Shown: positions 48,494-56,782, counted from the stretch's first letter. The stretch: 64,000 bases of DNA from CALDTK01 sp963837005 (GCA_963837005.1 CAWIMC010000018.1:642181-706180); one strand, 5' to 3'. Notes: generated by a model from the sequence alone, not told the origin. Program-made: numbers and translations.

Positions 48494-48587
48494 GCGCGGC
48501 TTCACGTCTCCGGTTTAGCGCGGCTTCAAGCCTCCGACTTGGCGCTGATAAAAGTGGGGGCGCCAAGCCGGAGGCTTGAAGCCGCGC
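48494..48587. repeat. Long inverted repeat with an extra direct copy of one arm
   Basis: 28-base arms at 48518-48545 and 48560-48587 with one mismatch and a 14-base loop. A third, degenerate copy of the left arm (GCGCGGCTTCACGTCTCC...) lies directly before it at 48494-48517. It sits between the sulfatase start (48456) and the YHYH gene end (48590), so it could terminate the YHYH transcript. The arms use the words GCGCGGCTTCAAGCC, unrelated to the other palindromes here. Confidence 0.8.
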
Positions 48588-48589
48588 CC

Positions 48590-49969
48590 CTACTCCACCA
48601 CCACCTGCCGACTCCAAACCCCAACGCCATCCGTCACCTGTACCACGTACGTCCCCGCGTACAAGGTCTGCACATCAAAATGCGCCACCGTGCCACCCGT
48701 CAAAATGCGCGTTTTGGCGAAAGCCCGACCACTCACGTCGAGCAAGGTCAATTCCAGGTCCCGCTCGACGAGGCCCTCGACTTGGATGGCGATCAGCTCG
48801 CTCGCGGGATTGGGAAGCACCCGAATGTTGAGACCCTGCAGCGGAGCCGCGCCGAGCGAAGAGATTTTGTTGTAGACCGTCGTCGCCTCATTGACGCTCG
48901 TCACTGAGCGGCGCACGTAGTTGCCGTAAAAGGTAGGACCGACCACGTAGGGATAGGCCGAATTCCAGTCCTTATCGACGGTCGCGAAGTAGGCGTAAGT
49001 GCCATTCGGGTACTCCGGCGTGACGCAGAAGCGACCGTTGTGGACGTCGAGCACGGCGGCATTATTGGGCTGCGCCACGTAGCCATAGTCCTCGCGAAAG
49101 TAGCCGAGGAAGTAGGTGGCGTTGACGGGCGGGCCGGTCGAGACGGTTTTGCCACCATCGTGCGTGGTGCGGGTCGTGATGTTGCGGAGTTGGTAGCCGG
49201 ACTGGATGCGGGTCACGCCGCCGGTGCCGTCCGCTTTCGCAAAACCGTAGGCGCCGTAGATCGGGAAGCCGTCGTAGGCGAAGCCGATGAGCGGAGAGTG
49301 CTTGGTGCTGTCGATCGCGTAGAGGCCGTCGGCGTCGTAGAGGTTGCAGACCGTGGAGACCGTCTCGAGGTCGAGCTTGAAGGCCGACGGGTTTTGGTGG
49401 TGGTGGTAGTTGCAGATGGCCGGGTGCCCTTTCGCACAGTCGAAGCCGGCGCGCTCGGCGGGGATGGCGTCGCGGGTCCAGTCGGCGGTGGCGGCCGGTC
49501 CGCCGGGGCAGGGGCTGTTGCCGGGTCCGCCGCAGAGGGCCTGCGTGGTGGCGTTCCAGGCCACGCCGTCGCGGAAGTCGAACAGCGCCACGCCGTTGAT
49601 GAAGACCCCGATATTGCCGCCGACGGTCGACTGTTTAGTCCCAGTATTCTCGGTAGGTTTTAGCGGAAGCCGAACCAGCAGATTCTGGTTGGTCGCGTTG
49701 GATGGATTGCGGTCGAGGAAAGGTCCCGTCGGGTAGCTCGGCACGCCGGTGGCCGTCACGTAGACGAAGTCCGCGGAGTACTCGACCTTCTGGCAATTGA
49801 CGAGCACATTGTTGTCGATCAGCGTCGAGTTGCCCTGGACGTAGTATTTGCCGGTCACGGTCGTGTTCTGGAGCCAGGACGTGATCGCGGGCGAGGTTTG
49901 GGCTTTCGCCAAAACGCTCAGCGATACGATGAAGGCGGAGCTAATTAGGACTTTCAAACTGCGGTGCAT
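48590..49969 (-). CDS. YHYH-domain secreted protein with T9SS sorting domain
   Basis: 459 residues; signal peptide MHRSLKVLISSAFIVSLSVLAKAQ. The middle matches the YHYH domain: IGVFINGVALFDFRDG, ICNYHHHQNPSAFKLD (YHHHQ in place of YHYH), PLIGFAYDGFPIYGAYG and GYVAQPNNAAVLDVHNGRFCVTPEYPNGTYAYF. The sorting domain is IRVLPNPASELIAIQVEG...LYAGTYVVQVTDG. YHYH proteins are widespread in marine bacteria, with no settled function; the His cluster suggests metal binding. Elements: 48711, 49233 (two-pair stem), 49657 and 49901, the last forming VLAKA at the signal-peptide end. Four copies in 1.4 kb is among the highest density in the window. Confidence 0.78.
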   Translation of the reverse strand: MHRSLKVLISSAFIVSLSVLAKAQTSPAITSWLQNTTVTGKYYVQGNSTLIDNNVLVNCQKVEYSADFVYVTATGVPSYPTGPFLDRNPSNATNQNLLVRLPLKPTENTGTKQSTVGGNIGVFINGVALFDFRDGVAWNATTQALCGGPGNSPCPGGPAATADWTRDAIPAERAGFDCAKGHPAICNYHHHQNPSAFKLDLETVSTVCNLYDADGLYAIDSTKHSPLIGFAYDGFPIYGAYGFAKADGTGGVTRIQSGYQLRNITTRTTHDGGKTVSTGPPVNATYFLGYFREDYGYVAQPNNAAVLDVHNGRFCVTPEYPNGTYAYFATVDKDWNSAYPYVVGPTFYGNYVRRSVTSVNEATTVYNKISSLGAAPLQGLNIRVLPNPASELIAIQVEGLVERDLELTLLDVSGRAFAKTRILTGGTVAHFDVQTLYAGTYVVQVTDGVGVWSRQVVVE

Positions 49970-50035
49970 TTGTGCGTTAGACGCTATACGGGGTTTGATC
50001 CTTCGGGTGGCAGGAAAGAATCTTTGCGGGAGGGT

Positions 50036-50100
50036 GCGTTTGACTCGCTCCGCGAGCGCGACCCCGTACCGAAGCGGCGCTCGCGGAGCGAGTCAAACGC
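50036..50100. repeat. 24-bp perfect inverted repeat
   Basis: Arms 50036-50059 and 50077-50100 (GCGTTTGACTCGCTCCGCGA...) around a 17-base loop. It lies between the 5' end of the YHYH gene (49969) and the stop of the next gene upstream (50103). It probably terminates transcription of the 50.1-51.8 kb pair before the 48.6-50.0 kb gene. Confidence 0.85.
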
Positions 50101-50102
50101 CG

Positions 50103-50753
50103 CTACCGGAGTAGGGTGGCAATGAATATAAAGAAGGCCAGGATGGCCGCCCCGTAGAGGAGCATACCGCCGAGGGCCGGCATGCCCGCCGTGGCGACAC
50201 TCGGCGTCGAGATGGCGAAGTCGTTCTCGGAGTGGTGTACGGTGGCGCTGAAGTCATTGTTCGACGTCAACTCGGCCGTCGCGCCCTCGCCCGCCTGTGG
50301 GTGCACCACGAGCCGGCAGGTGCTGTGATCGATGCCCGCGAGCCCCGTAAACGTGATGTCGATCTCCTGCCAGTCGGCCGAGAGTCCGGCGAGCTGGAAC
50401 AGCACCCGCGACTCGTGTCCGAGCTGCACGCGGACGCTGTCTATGCTTAGCTCCGTGCCGGACGTCTGCGACAGGCGGAGGTGCTGGCGCAGCGCGGCCG
50501 ATGCCAGCTGCTCGAACTCTTGCGGCGTCGCGTAGACATCCTTGCCGAACTCCTGCTCCACGAGGTACTGGAGCGCCGTCAACGAGGAGTTGAGTTGCAT
50601 CACCCAGACCTCGTTGCCGGCCTCGGCGAGGGTGAGGCTCGCGCGGTCGATCTGGTGGGCCTGGAGCGGGAGGACCATCGCTGTTATGTAGGCGAGGAGC
50701 AGGACGATTTTAGTGAGGAAGCTACGCACAGAGCAGGTGGGGACGGTTTTCAC
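50103..50753 (-). CDS. Periplasmic protein with C-terminal membrane anchor
   Basis: 216 residues from GTG 50753. Signal peptide ...LTKIVLLLAYITAMVLPLQA; the mature part begins HQIDRASLTLAEAGNEVWVMQLN, then a mixed alpha/beta domain (EFEQLASAALRQHLRL, VRVQLGHESRVLFQLAG). The end is a single membrane helix with a basic tail (GGMLLYGAAILAFFIFIATLLR). The start resembles the N-terminal domain of HupE/UreJ-like proteins, but the multi-helix part is missing. It is 56 bases downstream of the YHYH lipoprotein gene, so the two are likely co-expressed. A CAC/GTG-stem version of the iterated element (50746-50760) covers the start codon. Confidence 0.6.
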   Translation of the reverse strand: MKTVPTCSVRSFLTKIVLLLAYITAMVLPLQAHQIDRASLTLAEAGNEVWVMQLNSSLTALQYLVEQEFGKDVYATPQEFEQLASAALRQHLRLSQTSGTELSIDSVRVQLGHESRVLFQLAGLSADWQEIDITFTGLAGIDHSTCRLVVHPQAGEGATAELTSNNDFSATVHHSENDFAISTPSVATAGMPALGGMLLYGAAILAFFIFIATLLR

Positions 50754-50809
50754 GGAAGTGGATTAAGAAGACGTAGAAAAGGGAGGGAGGTTAAAAGCCG
50801 AGGTCGGAC

Positions 50810-51778
50810 TTATCGTGCGTAGGCTCCGGCGATACAGCTGAGGAAGCTGTTCGTGCCCGGCGCGGCCACGTGGTAGTGGTAGCCGCGGAGGTCGTCGTAG
50901 TGCCCACGGCAGCCGTCGAGGTCGGTGGGCTCGTTACCGTCGGTGTTGAGTTGGGCGTGGAGCGGGTGACCGTCGATGGCGTAGCCGATCTGCGGGGCGT
51001 GGCCGTCCGTTTGCGCGACGTTGGTAGAAAGTCCCGTGGCGGCGTGGTAGTGGTAGCCGGCATTGAGGTTGATGTGGCCACCGGCATCATCGAATGGCGC
51101 AAGTGTGTAGGCACCGAGGATGGCATCCGTTGGTGCCGGCGCATCATAGCGGATACCGTTGAAGGCCAGTCCACGCACGGCCGGTCCTGAAGACATTGGT
51201 CCGGTCCCGAAGCTCGTGCTGGTCGTCTTGCGCACTGGCGTGACGGGCAGGAGGTAGGTCTGCGTGATATCGCTCACGTAAGACGGCAGACACTCGACGC
51301 AGAAGTTGGCGTACTCCGCACCGACGTTCGGGTTGGCGGCCGCGGCGCACTCCTCCTTTGTATCGGTAGTGTAGATGTCGCCGTTGGCATCGTACATCTT
51401 CCACTTGGTGTCGTTGTAGAAGGTCGCGAGTCCGGCGATGAAGGCGCCATCTACATCGTAGACTTCGCCTCCCTCGAGCCAGATGCCGCCGGCCTCGGCG
51501 CCGTCGGAGATGTTGTCGGGGCACCAGGGACCCACCTGGTGATCGGACGGCGTGCTTTTGGACACGATCTGGTAGCAGGTGGTCGTGGTCCCGTCGGAGA
51601 GCGTGCAGGCGACGGTGGTCACGGTGGTGCTGGCCGAGAGGAAGAGGTCCGGATCGACGTCGACGACGATGTCGGTGTCGTCGATGTCGGTAATCTCGGC
51701 GTCGTCGGCGGTGCAGCGGGCGCACCCGAGGGTGACGGCGGCGAGGAGGAAGAGAGGGGTGAAAAAGTGGGTACGCAT
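50810..51778 (-). CDS. YHYH-domain lipoprotein
   Basis: 322 residues from ATG 51778 (MRTHFFTPLFLLAAVTLGC, lipobox TLGC). An acidic stretch follows the Cys (TADDAEITDIDDTD), suggesting surface display. The YHYH domain has RGLAFNGIRYDAPAPTDA, GYHYHAATGLS, GYAIDGHPLHAQL and GYHYHVAAPG. Two true GYHYH motifs bracket the IGYAIDGHPL block. A Cys-rich insert (NFCVECLPSYV) may bind metal. It differs from the 48.6-kb YHYH protein in lacking a sorting domain. It is followed by the anchored protein gene at 50753 in the same direction. Confidence 0.75.
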   Translation of the reverse strand: MRTHFFTPLFLLAAVTLGCARCTADDAEITDIDDTDIVVDVDPDLFLSASTTVTTVACTLSDGTTTTCYQIVSKSTPSDHQVGPWCPDNISDGAEAGGIWLEGGEVYDVDGAFIAGLATFYNDTKWKMYDANGDIYTTDTKEECAAAANPNVGAEYANFCVECLPSYVSDITQTYLLPVTPVRKTTSTSFGTGPMSSGPAVRGLAFNGIRYDAPAPTDAILGAYTLAPFDDAGGHINLNAGYHYHAATGLSTNVAQTDGHAPQIGYAIDGHPLHAQLNTDGNEPTDLDGCRGHYDDLRGYHYHVAAPGTNSFLSCIAGAYAR

Positions 51779-51903
51779 GATCGTCTTTTTGGTGGTCGGG
51801 GGGTTGGACGATATGCGGGTGGGTGATCCTTCGGGGGTGGGGGGGGGATTTTTTTGGGTAGGAAGAAGCACCGTGTGGTAATGACGGACGCTCGCAGCAT
51901 CGT

Positions 51904-52000
51904 ATCGGTGGCCAGAACTGCGCGCGATAGGGTACGTCTGGCCACTGATCGTGCATCGGTGGCCAGAACTGATAACTATTAGGTACTTTTGGCCACCGAT
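51904..52000. promoter_or_regulatory. Two tandem inverted-repeat operators before the DUF234 ATPase gene
   Basis: ATCGGTGGCCAGAACTG occurs at 51904-51920 and again, identically, at 51955-51971. Each is followed 17-18 bases later by a reverse-complement half (CTGGCCACTGAT at 51938-51949; TTGGCCACCGAT at 51989-52000). This makes two 46-base dyads with a 51-base period. The second dyad encloses the probable -7 box and ends 9 bases before the ATG, so a bound protein would block transcription. Confidence 0.75.
51984..51991 (+). promoter_or_regulatory. -7 box TACTTTTG within the operator
   Basis: Matches TAnnTTTG, 19 bases before the ATG at 52010, implying a very short 5' leader. The corresponding spot in the first dyad reads TACGTCTG and is weaker. 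No clear -33 TTG was found. Confidence 0.5.
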
Positions 52001-52009
52001 CACTTTGCT

Positions 52010-53446
52010 ATGACTGCTCTCATCGGCCGTAAAGAGGCCCGCGCCGAACTCGAAAGGGCCTTCGACTCACCGGGTGCCGCCCTCGTCTCGGTGGTCGGGA
52101 GGCGCCGCGTCGGGAAGACTTTCCTCGTGCGCCAGACCTTCGCCGAGCGCCTGGCCTTCACGGTGACCGGGATTCAGAATGCGCCCAAGCGCACGCAACT
52201 CCAAAATTTCGCGGAGCAACTCCGGATCACTTTTCACCCCGATGAGGCAGTACCCGCGTTTTCCGATTGGATCACCGCGATGGCCGCGCTCGCGCGATCA
52301 CTCGATGTTGCCCTCGCCGAAAGGCCCGAAGGGCGGGTCGTCTTTTTCGACGAACTGCCGTGGCTGGCCTCCCGCAAATCTGGCTTCCTACAAGGATTCG
52401 GCTGGTTCTGGAACTCCTACGCTGAGACGCGCGGCTTGGTGGTCGTGATCTGCGGCTCGGCGGCGGCCTGGATGATCCGCAAAGTGGTGCGCGACCGGGG
52501 GAGCCTCCACAACCGCATCACGCACCGCATCGCCCTCTACCCGTTCACGCTTCACGAGACAGAGTTGTTCTTACAGAGCCGCCAGGTCCACCTCGATCGC
52601 TACCAGCAGCTCCTGCTCTACATCGCGCTCGGGGGGGTGCCTTTTTACCTCGAACAGGTGCGACCGGGCGAGAGCGCGGTGCAGGCCATCGACCGCCTGC
52701 TCTTTGGCGTACTCGCGCCGCTAGCCGAGGAGTTCCACCTGCTGTACGCGTCGCTGTTCGACAACTCCGAGGATCACGTGGACATCGTACGCGCGCTCGC
52801 AACGAAGCGGCGGGGTCTCACGCGTTCCGAGATCGTCGCAGCTTCGGGACAGCGCAGCGGCGGCACCCTAACCCGACACCTGGAGGAACTCGAACTGTCG
52901 GGCTTTGTCGCTACCTCGTACCCTTTCGCTAAGCGCAGCAAGGACGTACTCTACCGCCTCATCGACGAATATTCCGCGTTTTACCTGAAGTACCTCGACG
53001 GTACGCGGCAACATGAATCCGGCACTTTCCTACAGATCGCGTCCTCGCCTTCTTTCGTGAGTTGGGCCGGGTTCGCCTTCGAGGGTGTGTGTCTGCGGCA
53101 CGTCCGGCAGATGACGCAGGCGCTCGGGATCTCCGGCATCTACGTCGCGACCTGCAGCTACCTCGCCCGCGCCAACGATACCGCGGACGGCGTGCAGGTC
53201 GACCTCCTGCTCGATCGCGCCGATAAGGCCATTAGTCTCATCGAGGTGAAGTTTGCCGCGGAGCCCTACGTGGTCACCAAATCCTACGCGACCGAATTGC
53301 GGGAGAAGGTGAGCCGCTTCAGGGTGCACACGGGTACACGCAAGCAGCTTTTCCTCGTGCTGGTGGCACCGTACGGCTTACGCCAAAACCAGCACAGCAT
53401 CGGGCGGGTGGATGCCGTGGTGACGATGGAGGAGTTGTTTGCGTGA
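52010..53446 (+). CDS. AAA ATPase with DUF234-type C-terminal domain
   Basis: 478 residues from ATG 52010 (MTALIGRKEARAELERAF). Walker A is VVGRRRVGKTFLVRQTF, Walker B VVFFDELPWLAS, sensor VVVICGSAAAWM, then NRITHRIALYPFTLHETELFL. A winged-helix segment (LTRSEIVAASGQRSGGTLTRHLEELELSGFV) and a nuclease-like DUF234 end follow, with VDLLLDRADKAISLIEVKFA: the D...E-x-K pattern of PD-(D/E)XK folds. The family is common on Bacteroidota and archaeal chromosomes and its role is unsettled; defence or mobile-element control is often proposed. The upstream dyads and internal winged helix suggest self-regulation. Element 53375-53389 (GTAA loop) is read YGLRQN. Confidence 0.8.
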   Translation: MTALIGRKEARAELERAFDSPGAALVSVVGRRRVGKTFLVRQTFAERLAFTVTGIQNAPKRTQLQNFAEQLRITFHPDEAVPAFSDWITAMAALARSLDVALAERPEGRVVFFDELPWLASRKSGFLQGFGWFWNSYAETRGLVVVICGSAAAWMIRKVVRDRGSLHNRITHRIALYPFTLHETELFLQSRQVHLDRYQQLLLYIALGGVPFYLEQVRPGESAVQAIDRLLFGVLAPLAEEFHLLYASLFDNSEDHVDIVRALATKRRGLTRSEIVAASGQRSGGTLTRHLEELELSGFVATSYPFAKRSKDVLYRLIDEYSAFYLKYLDGTRQHESGTFLQIASSPSFVSWAGFAFEGVCLRHVRQMTQALGISGIYVATCSYLARANDTADGVQVDLLLDRADKAISLIEVKFAAEPYVVTKSYATELREKVSRFRVHTGTRKQLFLVLVAPYGLRQNQHSIGRVDAVVTMEELFA

Positions 53447-53487
53447 GGGGGGAAGTCAGTGCGCTAGACACTACTTTGGCAACAGCA

Positions 53488-54078
53488 ATGCGTAACTTTC
53501 TGCTCGTCCTCTGCCTAGTAGCCTTTACGCAAATCTCATCTGCTCAGCCGGACACGCTCTTATGGTACCACTCTATTCCCGATCCCGAGTGGCGCTTCCA
53601 ACTGCTGCTCGGCCTGAACTCACACTTCAGCGGTGCCGACGAATCCGAGGGCCGTGGGCGGAAGTTTTTCGAAGTCGGCCTGCATCGCTCGCTCGCGATG
53701 TACGATGTCCACCATCCGTCTGGGCTCTTGACCCACGGCCCGTCCGTCGAGTTTTCGCTAGGCGACGAGCCGCTGTACGGCTTTAAGTACGGATCTTGGT
53801 TGACGTTTTGGATGTTCTCGTTCGGCTTGGATGGCGTGTACTACACCGACCTACGCCTAGGCGACTTTCGGATTCGCCCGATGGTCGGGTTCGGCTCTAC
53901 GAGGTTGCGGCTAGCGCTTGGATTTAACCTGCGGACCTTCAAAGACAAGGATTTCGACGCACTCCAGCAGGAGAGTGGGCAGGTGACGCTTAACTACTTG
54001 TTGGGTCTGCGCAAGGGGGAAGTCTTTAGGAACAGCTGGCGGCGGAATGCTCAGATCAAGAGCGCTCCAGCGCCCTAA
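53488..54078 (+). CDS. Secreted beta-barrel-like protein of unknown function
   Basis: 196 residues from ATG 53488 (MRNFLLVLCLVAFTQISSAQ signal peptide), 41 bases after the ATPase stop. Alternating aromatic strands (WRFQLLLGLNSHF, FEVGLHRSLAMYD, GPSVEFSLGDEPLYGFKYGSWLTFWMFSFGLDGVYYTD, RIRPMVGFGSTRLRLALGFNLRTF) suggest a small outer-membrane barrel. No family recognised. An upstream in-frame start at 53443 overlaps the ATPase and is less likely. Confidence 0.6.
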   Translation: MRNFLLVLCLVAFTQISSAQPDTLLWYHSIPDPEWRFQLLLGLNSHFSGADESEGRGRKFFEVGLHRSLAMYDVHHPSGLLTHGPSVEFSLGDEPLYGFKYGSWLTFWMFSFGLDGVYYTDLRLGDFRIRPMVGFGSTRLRLALGFNLRTFKDKDFDALQQESGQVTLNYLLGLRKGEVFRNSWRRNAQIKSAPAP

Positions 54079-54081
54079 CGC

Positions 54082-54419
54082 CCCTCCCCCAAGTACAAGT
54101 CCGGTTAATTCCAAAACCCCTTCGTGATTCGGTAGTGCTCCGTGCTCTCGTAGTCGGTGGCCTCCATGCCGTCGGCGGTGATCTCGTAGAGGCGCGCGCC
54201 GGGTAGGCCCATCAGCACCGGGGAGTGCGTCGCGATGATGAACTGGGAGTTGAGGCGCTTGAGGTGCGAGGGCTCCATCCCGGCGTACTTCTTGCGCCAG
54301 GTGTAGAAGGTCCCGGCGGAGATGCCGAGCTCACGGGCGTGGTCGGCGGCGGAGAGTCCGGCGTCGTGACGCTTGATCGCGTCGATGATCTGGGACTCGG
54401 TAAATTTGGACTTTTTCAT
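54082..54419 (-). pseudogene. Chimeric frame: IS3 OrfA N-terminus joined to a copied AAA-ATPase tail
   Basis: One frame from ATG 54419 reads through a junction near 54268. Residues 1-49 are an IS3-family OrfA helix-turn-helix (MKKSKFTESQIIDAIKRHDA...HARELGISAGTFYTWRKKYA). Residues 51-104 are the C-terminus of the ATPase at 61.3 kb (LNSQFIIATHSPVLMGLPGA, LYEITADGMEATDYESTEHY). The frame stops at a TAA where the parent has Tyr, but similarity in DNA continues to about 54082 (PDLYLGEG). It is probably inert. It records both an IS insertion with loss of orfB and a second copy of the ATPase region. Confidence 0.8.
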
Positions 54420-54466
54420 CGGACAGAAAGTTAGTACAGTTTTAGACTGTCCAGCTTTCAGGGAAG
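54268..54466 (-). mobile_element. Left-end remnant of an IS3-family insertion sequence
   Basis: The 5' half of orfA plus upstream sequence. The stretch before the ATG (TGAAAGCTGGACAGTCTAAA at about 54447-54466 on the minus strand) looks like an IS3-type terminal inverted repeat. No orfB (DDE catalytic part) or right end is present, so the element cannot move. No target duplication could be identified. Confidence 0.6.
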
Positions 54467-54751
54467 GCTACCGGCGTCGATCCAGCCCTCGAGTTGGTCA
54501 GCGTTCAATTTGGCGTCCCACCGATAATTGCCCACGGAGAAGCGTAATGTGTTTTGCCGAAAGGCGCCCGCGAAGGACTGTCCGTACACTCGGCCCCGGA
54601 CGGAGTCTCGTTCGGTGGTGAGTTGCACGCGTTGAGGGGTCGGATCGCCCGTCATGTAGAAGACCCAGCTGCCGTCGACGGCGGGAGTGGTTTGGGCGAA
54701 TGCGGTGCAGTACGCGAACGCGCACAGGATGGTGAGTGGGAGGAGGCGCAT
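54458..54751 (-). CDS. Small secreted protein, possibly truncated by the IS remnant
   Basis: 97 residues; signal peptide MRLLPLTILCAFAYCTAFAQ, then a beta-type domain (DGSWVFYMTGDPTPQRVQLTTERDSVRGRVYGQSF, LRFSVGNYRWDAKLNADQLEGWIDAG). This resembles small lipocalin-like or DUF-type periplasmic proteins in which DG(S/T)W opens the domain. It ends at SLP right at the IS end, so the natural C-terminus may have been lost. Element 54551-54565 is read AFRQNT. Confidence 0.5.
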   Translation of the reverse strand: MRLLPLTILCAFAYCTAFAQTTPAVDGSWVFYMTGDPTPQRVQLTTERDSVRGRVYGQSFAGAFRQNTLRFSVGNYRWDAKLNADQLEGWIDAGSLP

Positions 54752-54910
54752 ACTGGGGAGTCTTGCGCCGAATATAGGAACGTGATTTATGTACCGAATG
54801 CGAAGGAGGCATCACCGCTACTGAGATACGCGGCGGTGTACGCGTCGATCCCGCCCACTAAAACGTGATCTTTCAAAATTGAGCTTGGTTTCAATTTGTG
54901 AAATCTGCCT

Positions 54911-54918
54911 TACCTTTG
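54911..54918 (+). promoter_or_regulatory. -7 box TACCTTTG, nearly leaderless start
   Basis: Matches TAnnTTTG; TTG at 54885-54887 is 23 bases upstream, slightly long but acceptable. The ATG at 54923 begins 5 bases after the box, so transcription should start at or next to the ATG, giving a leaderless message. Confidence 0.5.
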
Positions 54919-54922
54919 AAAG

Positions 54923-55943
54923 ATGATCGATCGCTTTGCCGAGTTGGACGAGCCGTTCGTCGCTTCACTCAATCGCGCACTCGCGCGCACCGTAGTATCA
55001 GTGGATCAAGAGGCTCGGATGCTGAGGATCGCCGGAACCGACTCGTCCTACGTCCTAACCCACGGAGGCACGCTGCTCAACCCTGCGTCCGCACATCGTC
55101 TGATCCGGTCGAGCGAATGGGAGCCTCGGCTAGGCGTTGCGCTGTTCGAGCAATCGACCTCACGCGGCCGCGCCATCCTGCAAGACCGCGGCTGGGCCTA
55201 CCTCACCGCTGAGGGTCACCTCTTCCTCGATGACCGCGCACGTCGGCGTCTACCTGTACATCGAACGGGCGAGCAAACCCGGACGCGTCGCCGCCCAACC
55301 CGGGGCTTACACCGCTACCGACCTGAAGGTGGTCTTCGCCTACCTCACGCTCGCGCCGTCGGGCTTCGGGGGCGCACAGACCGAACTCGCGGCCTACGCG
55401 AACGTAAGCGAGGCGAGCGTGACGCGGGCGCTGCGCAAGCTCGGGGGCAACGGTTTTCCGCGCGAGCGTGACCGCCTCCTCCCCGAACAGCTCCTCGCCC
55501 TCGTGCAGACCTGGGCCGAGCAGTACCGCTTGACTCTCAAGCCGAAGTTGCACACGAAACGCTATCATCCCGTGGGCTGGCCGGAGGACTGGCGTCACCT
55601 CCCCGAGCTCCCCGCCGGACTCACCTACACCGGGATCGCGGCCGCCGCCGTCGAGGGTTTCGACCTGGTGGCCGGGCGCGAGCTAGAGGTGTACGCCGAC
55701 TTCGAGACGCTACAGACCAACGCGCGCCTCCTCCGCTGGGCACCGAGTTCGGAGGGCATGCTGGTGTGCCGGGAGCGCTTCTGGGGGCAACCAGCCATCG
55801 ACTGGTGTTTGACGGGCAACAGCAACCACATTACCGTACCGCTCCTGACCTACACTGATTTGCTCGCGACGGGCGACCCGCGCGCTATTGACGCTGCCGA
55901 ACGGGACGTGCTGAACCTTTGTCTACAACTATACAAACGATGA
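54923..55943 (+). CDS. AbiEi-type antitoxin/regulator, frameshifted
   Basis: Two frames make one protein of about 340 residues. The first gives MIDRFAELDEPFVASLNRAL through VLTHGGTLLNPASAHRLIRS to LTAEGHLFLDDRA. After a one-base shift near 55240 the second gives HVGVYLYIERASKPGRVAAQ and AYTATDLKVVFAYLTLAPSG. A winged-helix block (ELAAYANVSEASVTRALRKLGGNGF) follows, then a C-terminal domain. The pattern fits the AbiEi_2 family of type IV toxin-antitoxin regulators. Its TGA overlaps the next ATG (ATGA at 55940), as in abiEi-abiEii operons. The frameshift may be an error, because the second frame restores perfect family spacing. Confidence 0.65.
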
Positions 55944-56782
55944 TGGGGCCCAAAGACATCCCCCTCCAGCTGGCCTCTCAGCTCTATGGAGAGTTGCAGG
56001 GCCTTCTCCCCGACCACGGTCTGGACGTATTCGTCATTGGGGCTTTCGCCGCACAACTCTGGATAGACGACAAAGGAGCAGCGCCATACCGTGGCACGCG
56101 CGATGTGGACATCGTCATCGGTGTCCCCTCCTATCCCGACTACGCGTGCGTACGCGACGGACTCGTGCGCGAGTGAGACAGAGTAAAAAGTTTGGATGGG
56201 CGTCACAGACTCGTCCTAGACGGTGGGATGAAGATTGACCTGCTTCCCCTCGACGCCTACGCCATACAAAGGTCCGGAATGGACTTCACGAAACTCTGGT
56301 CTGGCCCGAGGGAATTCGTAGGGTTCGCGCAAGTGGCCAAACGAGGGATCACCGTGTATACCGTCGACGATCAACCGATACGATCGGCCACTATCCCGGC
56401 GATCGTAGGACTCAAACTGATCTCGCTGGACGACCGACCCATACGCCGTCAAAAAGACGCCCACGACATTGGGGAGATCGTCGCACGCTACCGAGACCTA
56501 GAGAACGACAACGTCTGGGACCACCACTACGACCTCTCGGGCGAGGGTACGCACTGGTACGATCAAATCTACATGGCCCTCGGCCGCGAGATCCACCACG
56601 TCTTCGCTCCCAATCGCGCCCTCGTTGAGCGCCTCGACGGTATCATTGTTCGCCTAGGCACGGGAGAACTGTTCGGGACGGTCAAATTCGCCACCGGCTT
56701 CATCAGCGAGCAAGACGCTGCGGTACACGCCCTCGGGCAGTTGTTAGTCGGCTTTCGCCAAAACTGGACCCGCCCCGGCTAA
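55940..56782 (+). CDS. AbiEii-like nucleotidyltransferase toxin with an in-frame stop
   Basis: From ATG 55940 the frame has the nucleotidyltransferase core DHGLDVFVIGAFAAQLWI and YRGTRDVDIVIGVPSY (the DxD metal pair). At 56174-56176 it meets TGA, then continues in the same frame: DGRHRLVLDGGMKIDLLPLD (third Asp), TIPAIVGLKLISLDDRPIRR and QKDAHDIGEIVARY (DUF1814-type helical part) to 56782. AbiEii-type proteins transfer nucleotides and are held by AbiEi; they act in phage abortive infection. The TGA is a nonsense change, or two compensating errors; residues around it (RE-stop-DRVKS) fit the family loosely. The last codons contain a canonical element. Confidence 0.65.

Noticed and set aside
55137..55943. 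A separate gene starting within the AbiEi-like region
   Set aside because: Its first 30 codons are out of frame with the upstream half of the same family pattern; one protein with a single indel explains both parts better.
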